Assembly: GCA_029226085.1 (NCBI GenBank)
Contig: JAQXXN010000226.1
Coordinates: forward strand, 1 to 37,862
Direction of reading: 5' to 3'
DNA: 37,862 nt
Origin: Thermoflexaceae bacterium
GTDB taxonomy: Bacteria; Bacillota; Clostridia; Lachnospirales; Lachnospiraceae
The notes beneath the pieces were generated by a model, which was not told the origin of the DNA, did not search any database, and was given only the letters and a program-made list of their open reading frames with translations. Both the position numbers and the translations under genes were made by a program. This document shows, piece after piece, positions 17,527 through 24,970 of the stretch (position 1 is the first letter of the stretch; each line of letters opens with the position of its first letter).

Positions 17527-19683
17527 ATGACAGCTTTAGTATTAGTTATTGTTGCAGCTCTTGCAGCATTAGCTTTCGCAGCATTCAACTTCACCACGGT
17601 GAAGAAGATGGATGAAGGAACAGACAAAATGTCTGAGATTGCGGCAGCAATCAGGGTGGGTGCCAATGCATTCATCGTTTATGAGTATAAAATTATTGCA
17701 ATCGTTGTTGCGATTCTTGCAGTATTATTTATATTCATGTCATGGCAGTCGGCCATCTGCTTTGTAATCGGCGTATTAATGTCCGCAGCAGCAGGATGGG
17801 TTGGAATGAAGATTGCCACATATGCCAATGTACGTGTATCCAACAAGGCACGTGAGACCAAGAATATCGGGGAGACATTAAAGGTTGCATTCCGCGGTGG
17901 TTCCGTAATGGGTCTTTGTGTTGGCGGATTTGCACTGCTTGGTCTTTTTCTTGTTTATTTAATCTTTGGAATGGGATTAAATCTCATGTCCATTGAAGCC
18001 ATTAAAAATGGCGGTATTTTTACACAGTGTTTATCCTGCTATGCGCTTGGATGTTCCATCGTGGCAATGTTCAACCGTGTAGGCGGTGGTATTTATACAA
18101 AGGCAGCAGACATGGGTGCTGATCTTGTTGGTAAGACAGAGGCACACATTCCTGAGGATGACCCTCGTAACCCTGCAACCATTGCAGATAATGTAGGTGA
18201 TAACGTAGGTGACGTTGCCGGTCTTGGTTCCGATCTTCTGGAATCTTATGTTGGTGCCATTTCATCCGGTATCATTCTTGCTTCACACCTTTTCCTGGTG
18301 TCAGCAGTAACAAATGGTAACTTTAGTGAAGCACTTCTTCAGAAGATGTTCTATTATCCGCTTATTTTTGCGGCATGTGGTCTGATTGCATGTATCATCG
18401 GTATTGCATCGGTTCTTTTTAAGAAGGGTTCCAATAATCCTCATAAGGATTTGAATTTTGCAACGATTGTTTCTGCAGCACTTACCATTATCTGCGGATT
18501 TGTGGCTACATATATGTTATTTAATGATGCTTCCTTAGCAGATGCTCTGGTAGCAGCAGGCTTTAAGCTTGGTTATCTTTCTCCATGGATTGCAGCATCT
18601 ATCGGTGTTGTCAGTGGTGTTGTCATCGGTATGATTGCTGAGTATTACACAAGCTATGATTATAAGCCGACTAAATTAATCGCAGAAGCTTCCAAGGAAG
18701 GTGCGGCGCTTACCATTACACAGGGTATGGCAGTAGGAATGAAGTCCTGCATGGCACCACTGATTCTTCTTGGTGTGGCAACTTATGCGTCTTATGCAGT
18801 TTCTGGAATGTTTGGTATTTCCATGGCAGCCATTGGTATGCTTTCCTTTGTAAGTACCACAGTTTCCGTCGATACATATGGTCCTATTTCTGATAATGCC
18901 GGCGGTATTGCAGAAATGTCCGAACTGGATCCGGAAGTTCGTGAAATCACGGATAAGCTTGATTCTGTTGGTAACACAACAGCAGCAATCGGTAAGGGAT
19001 TTGCAATTGGTTCTGCAGCATTTGCAGCACTTTCCCTTATGGTTTCTTACCTTTACTCATTTAATGATCCAACGACTCCTCTGGAGTTAAACTTTACAAA
19101 CCCACTGATTCTTGCAGGTGCAATGGTTGGTGCGGCATTACCGTTCCTGTTCTCAGGTATGTTAATTGAAGCCGTTGCCAAGGCAGCTCGTAAGATGGTA
19201 GAAGAAGTCAGAAGACAGTTTAAGGAAATTCCTGGAATTCTTGAAGGAAAGGCTAAGCCTGACTACAAGACCTGTATCGAGATTTCTTCACAGGGTGCAT
19301 TAAAGGAAATGAGAGTTCCGGCTGTTCTTTCCATTGTATTCCCATTGGTTGCAGGATTTTTATGTGGACCTTGGTTTGTGGGAGGCGTATTAATTGGTGC
19401 AACACTTTCTGCTATCATGCTTGCAATCTTTACCGGTAATGCAGGTGGTGCATGGGATAATGCCAAGAAATACATTGAATCCGGTGCCATTGAAGGACAG
19501 AAGAAGGGTTCACCGGCTCATGATGCAGCCGTTGTAGGTGATACCGTAGGTGATCCTTTGAAGGATACGGTTGGACCATCCCTTGATATTCTGATTAAGA
19601 TTATGTCAACAGTTTCACTGGTTGCAGTTGCTCTTTTCAGGGACTACAATCTCTTAGACTGGGTTATGGGATTATTGAAGTAA
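17527..19683 (+). CDS. hppA: K+-dependent membrane-bound ion-pumping pyrophosphatase
   Basis: 718 residues with about 16 membrane helices. It couples hydrolysis of pyrophosphate to pumping of Na+ and/or H+ across the cytoplasmic membrane. Substrate motifs are clear: GGGIYTKAADMGADLVGK, EDDPRNPATIADNVGDNVGD and GDTVGDPLKDTVGPS. The residue after GNTT is Ala486 (GNTTAAIGKG), the hallmark of the K+-dependent class; K+-independent enzymes have Lys there. K+-dependent clostridial enzymes are often Na+ pumps (family knowledge), so Na+ is the likely ion, but this was not settled from the sequence. Codon use is notably regular and the promoter is strong, which suggests high expression. ATG follows GGAAG. 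Confidence 0.96.
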   Translation: MTALVLVIVAALAALAFAAFNFTTVKKMDEGTDKMSEIAAAIRVGANAFIVYEYKIIAIVVAILAVLFIFMSWQSAICFVIGVLMSAAAGWVGMKIATYANVRVSNKARETKNIGETLKVAFRGGSVMGLCVGGFALLGLFLVYLIFGMGLNLMSIEAIKNGGIFTQCLSCYALGCSIVAMFNRVGGGIYTKAADMGADLVGKTEAHIPEDDPRNPATIADNVGDNVGDVAGLGSDLLESYVGAISSGIILASHLFLVSAVTNGNFSEALLQKMFYYPLIFAACGLIACIIGIASVLFKKGSNNPHKDLNFATIVSAALTIICGFVATYMLFNDASLADALVAAGFKLGYLSPWIAASIGVVSGVVIGMIAEYYTSYDYKPTKLIAEASKEGAALTITQGMAVGMKSCMAPLILLGVATYASYAVSGMFGISMAAIGMLSFVSTTVSVDTYGPISDNAGGIAEMSELDPEVREITDKLDSVGNTTAAIGKGFAIGSAAFAALSLMVSYLYSFNDPTTPLELNFTNPLILAGAMVGAALPFLFSGMLIEAVAKAARKMVEEVRRQFKEIPGILEGKAKPDYKTCIEISSQGALKEMRVPAVLSIVFPLVAGFLCGPWFVGGVLIGATLSAIMLAIFTGNAGGAWDNAKKYIESGAIEGQKKGSPAHDAAVVGDTVGDPLKDTVGPSLDILIKIMSTVSLVAVALFRDYNLLDWVMGLLK

Positions 19684-19700
19684 TTTTGGAATTTGAAGCA

Positions 19701-19748
19701 GGGGGGTGTCGCTTCAACGAATGAAAATTCGTTAAAGCGACATGCTCC
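19701..19748 (+). terminator. palindrome after hppA, left border of repeat cassette
   Basis: TGTCGCTT (19707-19714) pairs with AAGCGACA (19735-19742), and AACGAAT with ATTCGTT inside, closed by a GAAA tetraloop (19723-19726). Only one C-A mismatch separates the two stems. No T-run follows, so it may be a 3'-end processing or stability hairpin rather than a simple terminator. It shares core sequence with the palindrome at 20251-20303. Confidence 0.65.
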
Positions 19749-19796
19749 TTTAATGAATGCCAAAATTTATGCCGTAAGCAATGTAGCACAAAATCT

Positions 19797-20210
19797 GGCG
19801 TAGCGAATAGCAGAAATGCAATTCTCTATGCCTGCATCAGCGTTTGAAAGAGTAAGATTGGCGTAGGAAATAGCAGAAATGCAATTCTCTATGCCTGCAT
19901 CAGCATTTGAAAGAGTAAGATTGGCATAGGAAATAGCAGAAATGCAATTCTCTATGCCTGTATCAGCATTTGAAAGAATGAGATTGGCATAGGAAATAGC
20001 AGAAATGCAATTCTCTATGCCTGCATCAGCATTTGAAAGAATGAGATTGGCGTAGCGAATAGCAGAAATGCAATTCTCTATGCCTGCATCAGCATTTGAA
20101 AGAATGAGATTGGCATAGGAAATAGCAGAAATGCAATTATCTATGCCTGCATCAGCATTTGAAAGAGTATGATTGGCGTAGAGAAAGAGGAAATGATAAA
20201 ATCCTATGCC
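19797..20210 (+). repeat. tandem array of 63-bp hairpin repeats (six copies plus a diverged seventh)
   Basis: Units begin at 19797, 19860, 19923, 19986, 20049 and 20112, exactly 63 bp apart. A diverged seventh occupies 20175-20210. Each unit opens with a 36-nt inverted repeat, GGCRTAG ... CTATGCC, enclosing GCA-GAAA-TGC, then a 27-nt linker. The seventh copy keeps GGCGTAG and CTATGCC at the same 36-nt distance although the interior has changed. In copies with GGCGTAG the pairing is retained by a G-U pair only when the + strand is transcribed. Copies are over 90% identical by eye. No spacer variation is present, so this is not CRISPR. Function unknown. Confidence 0.9.
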
Positions 20211-20250
20211 AATATGTAAATGTTTTCCAAAGGATACTTTATCTACACTC

Positions 20251-20303
20251 AACAGGGGCTGTCGCCTCACGAAATTTCATTCGTTAAAGCGACAGCCCCT
20301 GTT
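20251..20303 (+). terminator. strong palindrome before degV, right border of repeat cassette
   Basis: AACAGGGGCTGTCGC (20251-20265) pairs perfectly with GCGACAGCCCCTGTT (15 bp), with a smaller ACGAA/TTCGT stem inside, followed by a short T-run. It contains ATTCGTTAAAGCGACA, identical to the palindrome at 19701-19748. It probably terminates transcription coming through the repeats. Confidence 0.75.
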
Positions 20304-20345
20304 TATGGAAAATCTGTCTCATCAAGAGAAGAAAGGGGAAATATT

Positions 20346-21194
20346 ATGGTAAAAATTATTGCAGACAGCACTTGTGACCTGTCACAGGAGTTGATTGAAA
20401 AATATGATATTTCAATTATTCCGTTACATATTGTGCTTGGAGAAAAAGAATATAAGGATGGCAGTGAAATTAGTCCGGATGACATTTATCAGTGGTCCGA
20501 TGATAATAAGACAACGCCAAAGACATCTGCATCTTCCATTGATGATACCATGGATGTATTAAAGAATGTTCTGGATGCAGGTAATGAGGCGGTAATGTTC
20601 AGCATTTCGGAGAAAATGTCTACCACGGGAAATATTTTCCGGATGGCAGCAGAAGAACTTGAGGCAGAAGAGAAAGTGAGTGTTATTGATTCCGCAAATC
20701 TGTCCACTGGAATCGGACTACTTGTCATTGAAGCGGCAATCATGGCAAAAGAAGGAAAAACGAAGGAAGAAATCACTGCGGCAATGGAACAGTTAAAGCC
20801 GCTGGTGCGTGCAAGCTTTGTAGTAGATACACTGGTATATCTGCATAGAGGCGGAAGATGCAGCAGTGTTGCAGCCATGGCAGGAGGAATCTTAAAGCTT
20901 CATCCAAAGATTGTGGTAGAGGATGGAGCCATGGAAGCAACCAAAAAGTACCGTGGCAAAATGGATTCTGTAATTATGAATTATGTGAAAGACATGGAAG
21001 AAGATTTGAAAAAAGCCAGAACAAAAAGGGTGTTCATAACGCATTCCGGATGCGGACAGGAAATTGTTGACCAGGTTTCTGCCTATTTAAAGAGTCTGGA
21101 ACATTTTGATGAAATTATTGTTACCCGAGCAGGCGGCGTAATTTCTTCCCACTGCGGGCCTGGAACCCTTGGAGTTTTATATATTGGGCAGTAG
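20346..21194 (+). CDS. DegV family fatty-acid-binding protein
   Basis: 282 residues with the DegV fold: N-terminus VKIIADSTCDLSQELIEKYD, then IPLHIVLGEKEYKDG, the TSASS loop and the YLHRGGRCSS motif, ending in HCGPGTLGVLYIG. DegV/FakB proteins bind a fatty acid and present it to the kinase FakA for phosphorylation in Firmicutes (family knowledge); no fakA is in the window. ATG 20346 follows GAAAGGGG. The reading frame is open back to 20220, but those codons cross the palindrome at 20251-20303 and are unlikely to be translated. The next gene starts 32 nt downstream and is probably co-transcribed. Confidence 0.93.
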   Translation: MVKIIADSTCDLSQELIEKYDISIIPLHIVLGEKEYKDGSEISPDDIYQWSDDNKTTPKTSASSIDDTMDVLKNVLDAGNEAVMFSISEKMSTTGNIFRMAAEELEAEEKVSVIDSANLSTGIGLLVIEAAIMAKEGKTKEEITAAMEQLKPLVRASFVVDTLVYLHRGGRCSSVAAMAGGILKLHPKIVVEDGAMEATKKYRGKMDSVIMNYVKDMEEDLKKARTKRVFITHSGCGQEIVDQVSAYLKSLEHFDEIIVTRAGGVISSHCGPGTLGVLYIGQ

Positions 21195-21226
21195 GCTGGA
21201 ATAGGTATCATCACAAGGAGCAAACC

Positions 21227-21778
21227 ATGGGAAAATTATATTTTACAAGACACGGACAAACGGTCTGGAATGTGGAGAATAAAATCTGCGGAGCAACAGA
21301 CATTGCTCTAACAGAGCTTGGACATGAACAGGCAATAGCACTTGGAAGACAGATTAAGGAGAGTATGGAAAAGGATGGACTCATGATTGATGAAATTCTT
21401 TACTCTCCTCTTGTTCGTGCGAAAGACACGGCAGGACACATTTCAGAAATGACCGGGATTCCGATGCGGATGGAAATGCGCCTTAAGGAGCAGAATTTTG
21501 GCAAATATGAATCTACACCGCGAAACGGCGAAGAGTTTCAGGAGGCAAAAACACATTTTATCGACCATTTTGAGGGCGGTGAGAGTATGCTTTTTCTGGC
21601 ACAGCGGATTTATAATCTTCTGGATGAGCTGAAGGCGGAATCGGATGAAAAAACATATCTTCTGGTGGCACATAACGGAATTGCGCGTGTGATAAAGTCC
21701 TATTTTTGCGATATGGGAAATGAAGAGTATGCCAGATTCGGAATCAGAAATTGTGAGATTATGGAGTTTGAGTTTTAG
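21227..21778 (+). CDS. histidine phosphatase (phosphoglycerate mutase-like) family protein
   Basis: 183 residues of the branch-1 histidine phosphatase superfamily. The catalytic RHG motif is at residues 8-10 (YFTRHGQTVWN). Further motifs are SPLVRAKDTA, the acidic proton donor region (RLKEQNFGKYE) and the second catalytic His in LLVAHNGIARV. Length fits small phosphatases such as CobC- or GpmB-like proteins. The exact substrate cannot be told from sequence; a true glycolytic phosphoglycerate mutase is unlikely because the protein is short. ATG follows AAGGAG. Positioned 32 nt after the DegV gene. Confidence 0.9.
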   Translation: MGKLYFTRHGQTVWNVENKICGATDIALTELGHEQAIALGRQIKESMEKDGLMIDEILYSPLVRAKDTAGHISEMTGIPMRMEMRLKEQNFGKYESTPRNGEEFQEAKTHFIDHFEGGESMLFLAQRIYNLLDELKAESDEKTYLLVAHNGIARVIKSYFCDMGNEEYARFGIRNCEIMEFEF

Positions 21779-21916
21779 GGAAATGTTCGATTAAAATAAG
21801 TGAGACGGATATTTCTCATTATATAGTTTTCAGAGAAAGGATATTGGAAGTTAAATTCCAGAAGAATTGTTCCTTATTTGAAGATATATACTTTAAGTGA
21901 TTCTTACGAACAAATC

Positions 21917-22045
21917 ATGGGAGAACCGGAAAGAATGGGACTTTGCAATGAAAAATATGTTTCTGAAATAAAGGGTATATGGAGATTATTATGTGAAAAG
22001 CATGGTATGGATCTGGATGAATTATGTGAGGGTTGTCGCCTGTAA
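21917..22045 (+). pseudogene. short ORF, probable remnant of a larger gene
   Basis: 42 residues from ATG 21917 (MGEPERMGLCNEKYVSEIKG...) to TAA 22043-22045. The frame is open upstream to 21827 without a start codon (…YWKLNSRRIVPYLKIYTL…), so the piece looks like the 3' end of a once longer gene. It ends in a Cys-rich tail (LCEGCRL). There is no SD sequence before ATG 21917. I do not recognise the family. It lies in the 313-bp gap after the phosphatase gene, which otherwise shows nothing I can assign. Confidence 0.3.
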
Positions 22046-22091
22046 ATTAATAATAAACCTGTTATTGCGTTAAATATGGAGGAATAGGGCT

Positions 22092-22475
22092 ATGCTTAAT
22101 GAAATGATTAAAAGTGTACTTGAACAGGACAGGGCTTCGATAGTTCTATGTGACTTGCATCATACGATTGTATATATGAATCCTTCTGCAAAAATGAGAT
22201 ATGGAAAGCGTGGCGGTGCTGCGCTAATAGGGAAGAGTTTGATGAATTGTCACAATGAGAAATCGTGTGAAATCATAGAAAAGATTGTTTCGTGGTTTGC
22301 TGAAAGTCCGGCTAATAATATGATATACACATTCCATAATGAGAAAGAAAACAAGGATGTATATATGGTTGCATTAAGAGACAATGCCGGAAATCTTATT
22401 GGATATTATGAAAAGCATGAATACAGGAATGCTGAAACGGCCGGAATTTATGATTTTACTAAATCACTTGTATAA
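22092..22475 (+). CDS. small stand-alone PAS domain protein
   Basis: 127 residues that consist almost entirely of one PAS fold: ASIVLCDLHHTIVYMNPSAK is the typical opening beta-strand and helix, and NKDVYMVALRDNAGNLIGYYE the closing strands. No transmembrane, kinase or DNA-binding part follows. ATG follows GGAGG. Single PAS proteins bind small ligands such as haem, flavin or metabolites and act by protein contact. Histidines and cysteines (HH near residue 23, NCHNEKSC near 52-59) could bind a metal or haem, but this is inference. It sits in a gene-poor stretch beside decayed fragments, so it may be part of a larger accessory segment. Confidence 0.7.
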   Translation: MLNEMIKSVLEQDRASIVLCDLHHTIVYMNPSAKMRYGKRGGAALIGKSLMNCHNEKSCEIIEKIVSWFAESPANNMIYTFHNEKENKDVYMVALRDNAGNLIGYYEKHEYRNAETAGIYDFTKSLV

Positions 22476-22604
22476 AATTCTTTTTTGATTTTGAACCAAC
22501 GGGTGATTAGAGTTTCTTTTAAAATAAGATAGATCTGCACCATTCCAGATGGTCAGGATTTCTGCCGAATGTGTAAGCATTATATCCATAAATAATTCAC
22601 TCAT
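22464..22604 (-). CDS. possible minus-strand small ORF (46 residues)
   Basis: Reading leftwards from ATG at 22604 to TGA at 22464-22466 gives a protein-like sequence (MSELFMDIMLTHSAEILTIW then NGADLSYFKRNSNHPLVQNQ). The frame is open for about 15 further codons upstream. Its end overlaps the last codons of the PAS gene on the other strand. No SD sequence is evident, so it may be the tail of a degraded gene. Family not recognised. Confidence 0.25.
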   Translation of the reverse strand: MSELFMDIMLTHSAEILTIWNGADLSYFKRNSNHPLVQNQKRILYK

Positions 22605-22878
22605 ATCATCTGAAACAATATCTTGAAAGGCAGATAAAGCAACCTCTTGTTAGTAAAAGAGTAATACTTGCTGCAATGTATGAAATCGAAGAGAAGATAT
22701 GTCCGGGTGTTTTCTATGAATTGATGCTGAAGAAGTTTGGAATGACAACTTCCTTATTGACTTTCCCCATGAAAATAAATATACTTATCTTAGCAAGTTT
22801 ATTTCAAAGCGGACGATAAGTCTATCTGGAATTTCTATAATTCTTTATTCTTTGCAAATCCTTGCTGAATTCAATTGA
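22592..22878 (+). pseudogene. possible frameshifted gene remnant
   Basis: Within the 490-bp stretch 22476-22965, one + frame (22592-22819) reads HLKQYLERQIKQPLVSKRVI... up to about 22740. A second frame (22723-22878) then reads DNFLIDFPHENKYTYLSKFI.... Both look like natural protein and join at a plausible frameshift. There is no start codon with an SD. I cannot name the family. The rest of the stretch shows nothing else I can support. Confidence 0.25.
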
Positions 22879-22965
22879 TTATCGATAGCAGGGATGGGAA
22901 ATGTATAGTTACTGGTTACCAATCGACAACTGAAGGGCTTTTCTCTTTCTTGCGGAAAGGAAAGA

Positions 22966-23949
22966 ATGGGTGAACCCAATAATGCAATTACAGACTATTT
23001 GCAGAAAAAGGAACGGCTGGTTTCATTTTGCAATTATGCTGTGGGAGAAGAACTGTTTCATGTGGAGGACGTAGAAGATAAGGACGGATTTTATTCTGAT
23101 AACGGAAAGAACGTACTAGCTTTTTCTCAACGGGACATACTAAGGCGGATGAAACTGAAAGGTCAGGATATTCTGGTGGGAGTAGAAAACCAGCAGAATG
23201 TGAATCTGATATTTCCAATCCGGCAGCTTGGAATGGATTATCTGGAATATCGTAGAAATGTGGAATGGATTCAGGAAAAGAATCGGGAAAAGAAAAATCA
23301 GACGCTGTATACAAAAGAGGACGATTTTTTATATCATTTTCGGACGGAAGATAAAATTCTACCCATATTAGACATTGTATTGTACTGGGGAAGAAAAGAG
23401 TGGAAGCAGCCACATTATTTACAGGATATGTGGAGCTTCAATGAATTCCCGGACAATGTGAAGAAAATGTTAAATAACTACAAAGTTAATGTTATTCCGG
23501 TAAGGAAGATACCGGATAAAGCACTGGAACGGATGAAATCGGACGTGAAATATGTGGTTGGAGCCCTGAAGCGTTCCGAGGATAAAATAGAATACAGAAG
23601 GTACATACAGGAGAATAAAGATTATTTTTGTAACATTCCAAGGAGTGCGGCAGAGGTTTTAAATGCCTGTACGAAGATGAATGAGAGAATGGTGTTTCAG
23701 TATCAATGGGATGACAAAGAAAGAGAGGAAGTGGCAGATATGTGTAAAGCATGGGAAGATCAGTTCAATGATGGTGTGGCGGAAGGAGTGAGCCGAGGAC
23801 GAAATCAGGAAAAACAGGATGTAATCCGTAATATGCTGAGAATGGGTATGAGTGATGAAATCATCCGTGCCGTGACGGAATGTGGACAGAGCATGATTGA
23901 TAAGCTGAAGATAGAAGCAGGCATAGCAACTTTAGATGCTGCAAGATAA
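22966..23949 (+). CDS. Rpn family PD-(D/E)XK nuclease (putative transposase family)
   Basis: 327 residues. The N-terminal half resembles the recombination-promoting nuclease Rpn/PD-(D/E)XK transposase family common in Lachnospiraceae, with D68 in GQDILVGVENQ and E74-x-Q76 as likely catalytic residues. The C-terminal part (about 250-327) is helical, with a repeated-arginine region (GVAEGVSRGRNQEKQDVIRNMLRMGMSDE), also typical. Rpn proteins cut DNA and have been linked to horizontal transfer and phage defence (family knowledge); the role here is unknown. ATG follows GGAAAGGAAAG. It is preceded by eroded sequence, consistent with a mobile or accessory region. Confidence 0.8.
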   Translation: MGEPNNAITDYLQKKERLVSFCNYAVGEELFHVEDVEDKDGFYSDNGKNVLAFSQRDILRRMKLKGQDILVGVENQQNVNLIFPIRQLGMDYLEYRRNVEWIQEKNREKKNQTLYTKEDDFLYHFRTEDKILPILDIVLYWGRKEWKQPHYLQDMWSFNEFPDNVKKMLNNYKVNVIPVRKIPDKALERMKSDVKYVVGALKRSEDKIEYRRYIQENKDYFCNIPRSAAEVLNACTKMNERMVFQYQWDDKEREEVADMCKAWEDQFNDGVAEGVSRGRNQEKQDVIRNMLRMGMSDEIIRAVTECGQSMIDKLKIEAGIATLDAAR

Positions 23950-23979
23950 TTTACAGCTCAATCTTAATTGAAAAAGGGA

Positions 23980-24008
23980 TTGCAAATATTACGGTTATCA
24001 TTTACAAT
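23980..24008 (+). promoter_or_regulatory. sigma-A promoter of the ZTP-riboswitch transcript
   Basis: TTGCAA (23980-23985), 17-bp spacer, TACAAT (24003-24008). The transcript should start at about 24015, immediately before the aptamer. Confidence 0.8.
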
Positions 24009-24014
24009 TAAAGA

Positions 24015-24166
24015 AATGGTACACGACTGGCGGAAACAAATGAAATACATTTTGCATGCAGAATGATTTTATTTGTGTAGGAAAAACCTACAGGGAGTGT
24101 ATTTAAAGCATGAATCAGCCGACCGCCTGGGCAGCCTTAGATTAAGTGCACCCAGACGGTCTTTTT
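24015..24166 (+). promoter_or_regulatory. ZTP (pfl) riboswitch with intrinsic terminator
   Basis: The conserved parts of the pfl/ZTP aptamer are present in order: GACTGGCG (24025-24032), an ACAAAT/ATTTGT stem, the GTAGG-CCTAC hairpin (24077-24091), AGGGAGTG (24092-24099) and CCGCCTGGGCA (24123-24133). ZTP riboswitches sense ZMP/ZTP, which accumulate when one-carbon folate is short (established knowledge). The expression platform is a terminator with left arm GACCGCCTGGG (24121-24131) and right arm CCCAGACGGTC (24151-24161), followed by TTTTT. Its left arm is the conserved 3' part of the aptamer, so ligand binding should prevent the terminator and switch purO-purH on. The ligand is the substrate of the second gene. 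Confidence 0.93.
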
Positions 24167-24214
24167 ATGTAATTCAGCCGTCAGGCATTTTATAAAAAAC
24201 GGAGGATATTGCAA

Positions 24215-24931
24215 ATGAAAATGTTATCACTGGAACAGGAATTAAAGGAAAATTCATATCCGGGACGAGGAATCGTAATCGGTAAGTCCGCGGATGGAAC
24301 CAAGGCGGTAACGGCCTACTTTATCATGGGAAGAAGTGAAAGCAGCCGTAACCGTGTGTTTGTTGAGGACGGTGAAGGAATTAGAACCCAGGCGTTTGAT
24401 CCAAGCACATTATTAGTTGCACCTGAGCTTATTATTTATTCACCGGTTCGCGTGCTGGGTAACAGTACAATTGTAACAAATGGTGATCAGACTGATACCG
24501 TATATGAAGGCATGAGCGAGGGTAAGACTTTTGAAGAGTCATTAAGAGTACGCAAGTATGAGCATGATGCTCCGAATTACACGCCAAGAATCTCCGGTGT
24601 AATGCACGTGGAAGACGGCCAATATGATTATTCCATGTCAATCTTAAAGAGTAATAACGGTAATCCGGATGCATGTAACCGTTATACATTTGCATATGAG
24701 AATCCGGTTGCAGGTGAAGGACACTTTATTCACACATACATGCATGACGGCAATCCGCTTCCAAGCTTTGAAGGCGAACCAAAGTTAGTTTCCGTGCCGG
24801 ATGACATTGATGAATTTACCAATCTTGTATGGACAAGTCTTAATGAAGATAACAAGGTTTCACTGTTTGTAAGATTTATTGACATTGCAACAGGTAAGTA
24901 TGAAACGAGAATCATCAATAAGAATGTATAG
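24215..24931 (+). CDS. purO: IMP cyclohydrolase, PurO type
   Basis: 238 residues of the archaeal-type IMP cyclohydrolase family, which closes the ring of FAICAR to give IMP, the last step of purine synthesis. Family features include NSYPGRGIVIGKSADG at the N-terminus, YFIMGRSESSRNRVF and the NYTPRISGVM segment. ATG 24215 lies 9 nt after GGAGG; an in-frame TTG at 24209 is less likely. It is the first gene after the ZTP riboswitch and is followed 39 nt later by a stand-alone AICAR transformylase. In most bacteria both steps are done by bifunctional PurH; here PurO replaces the N-terminal cyclohydrolase domain. Confidence 0.93.
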   Translation: MKMLSLEQELKENSYPGRGIVIGKSADGTKAVTAYFIMGRSESSRNRVFVEDGEGIRTQAFDPSTLLVAPELIIYSPVRVLGNSTIVTNGDQTDTVYEGMSEGKTFEESLRVRKYEHDAPNYTPRISGVMHVEDGQYDYSMSILKSNNGNPDACNRYTFAYENPVAGEGHFIHTYMHDGNPLPSFEGEPKLVSVPDDIDEFTNLVWTSLNEDNKVSLFVRFIDIATGKYETRIINKNV

Positions 24932-24970
24932 ATAAAGAATGATAAATAAAAAGAAAAAGGAGAAATTATC

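Noticed and set aside
19797-20210. CRISPR array
   Set aside because: The units are contiguous and nearly identical; there are no unique spacers, and no cas gene is in the window.
19767-20270. Minus-strand ORF of 167 codons across the tandem repeats
   Set aside because: The 63-bp unit is a multiple of three, so an open frame through the repeats is expected once one frame lacks stops. It would have to start at a GTG inside a terminator palindrome without a ribosome site. The stem changes preserve pairing on the + strand RNA instead.
20220-20345. N-terminal extension of DegV
   Set aside because: The extra codons cross the perfect palindrome at 20251-20303, and the protein family starts at VKIIADST, matching ATG 20346.
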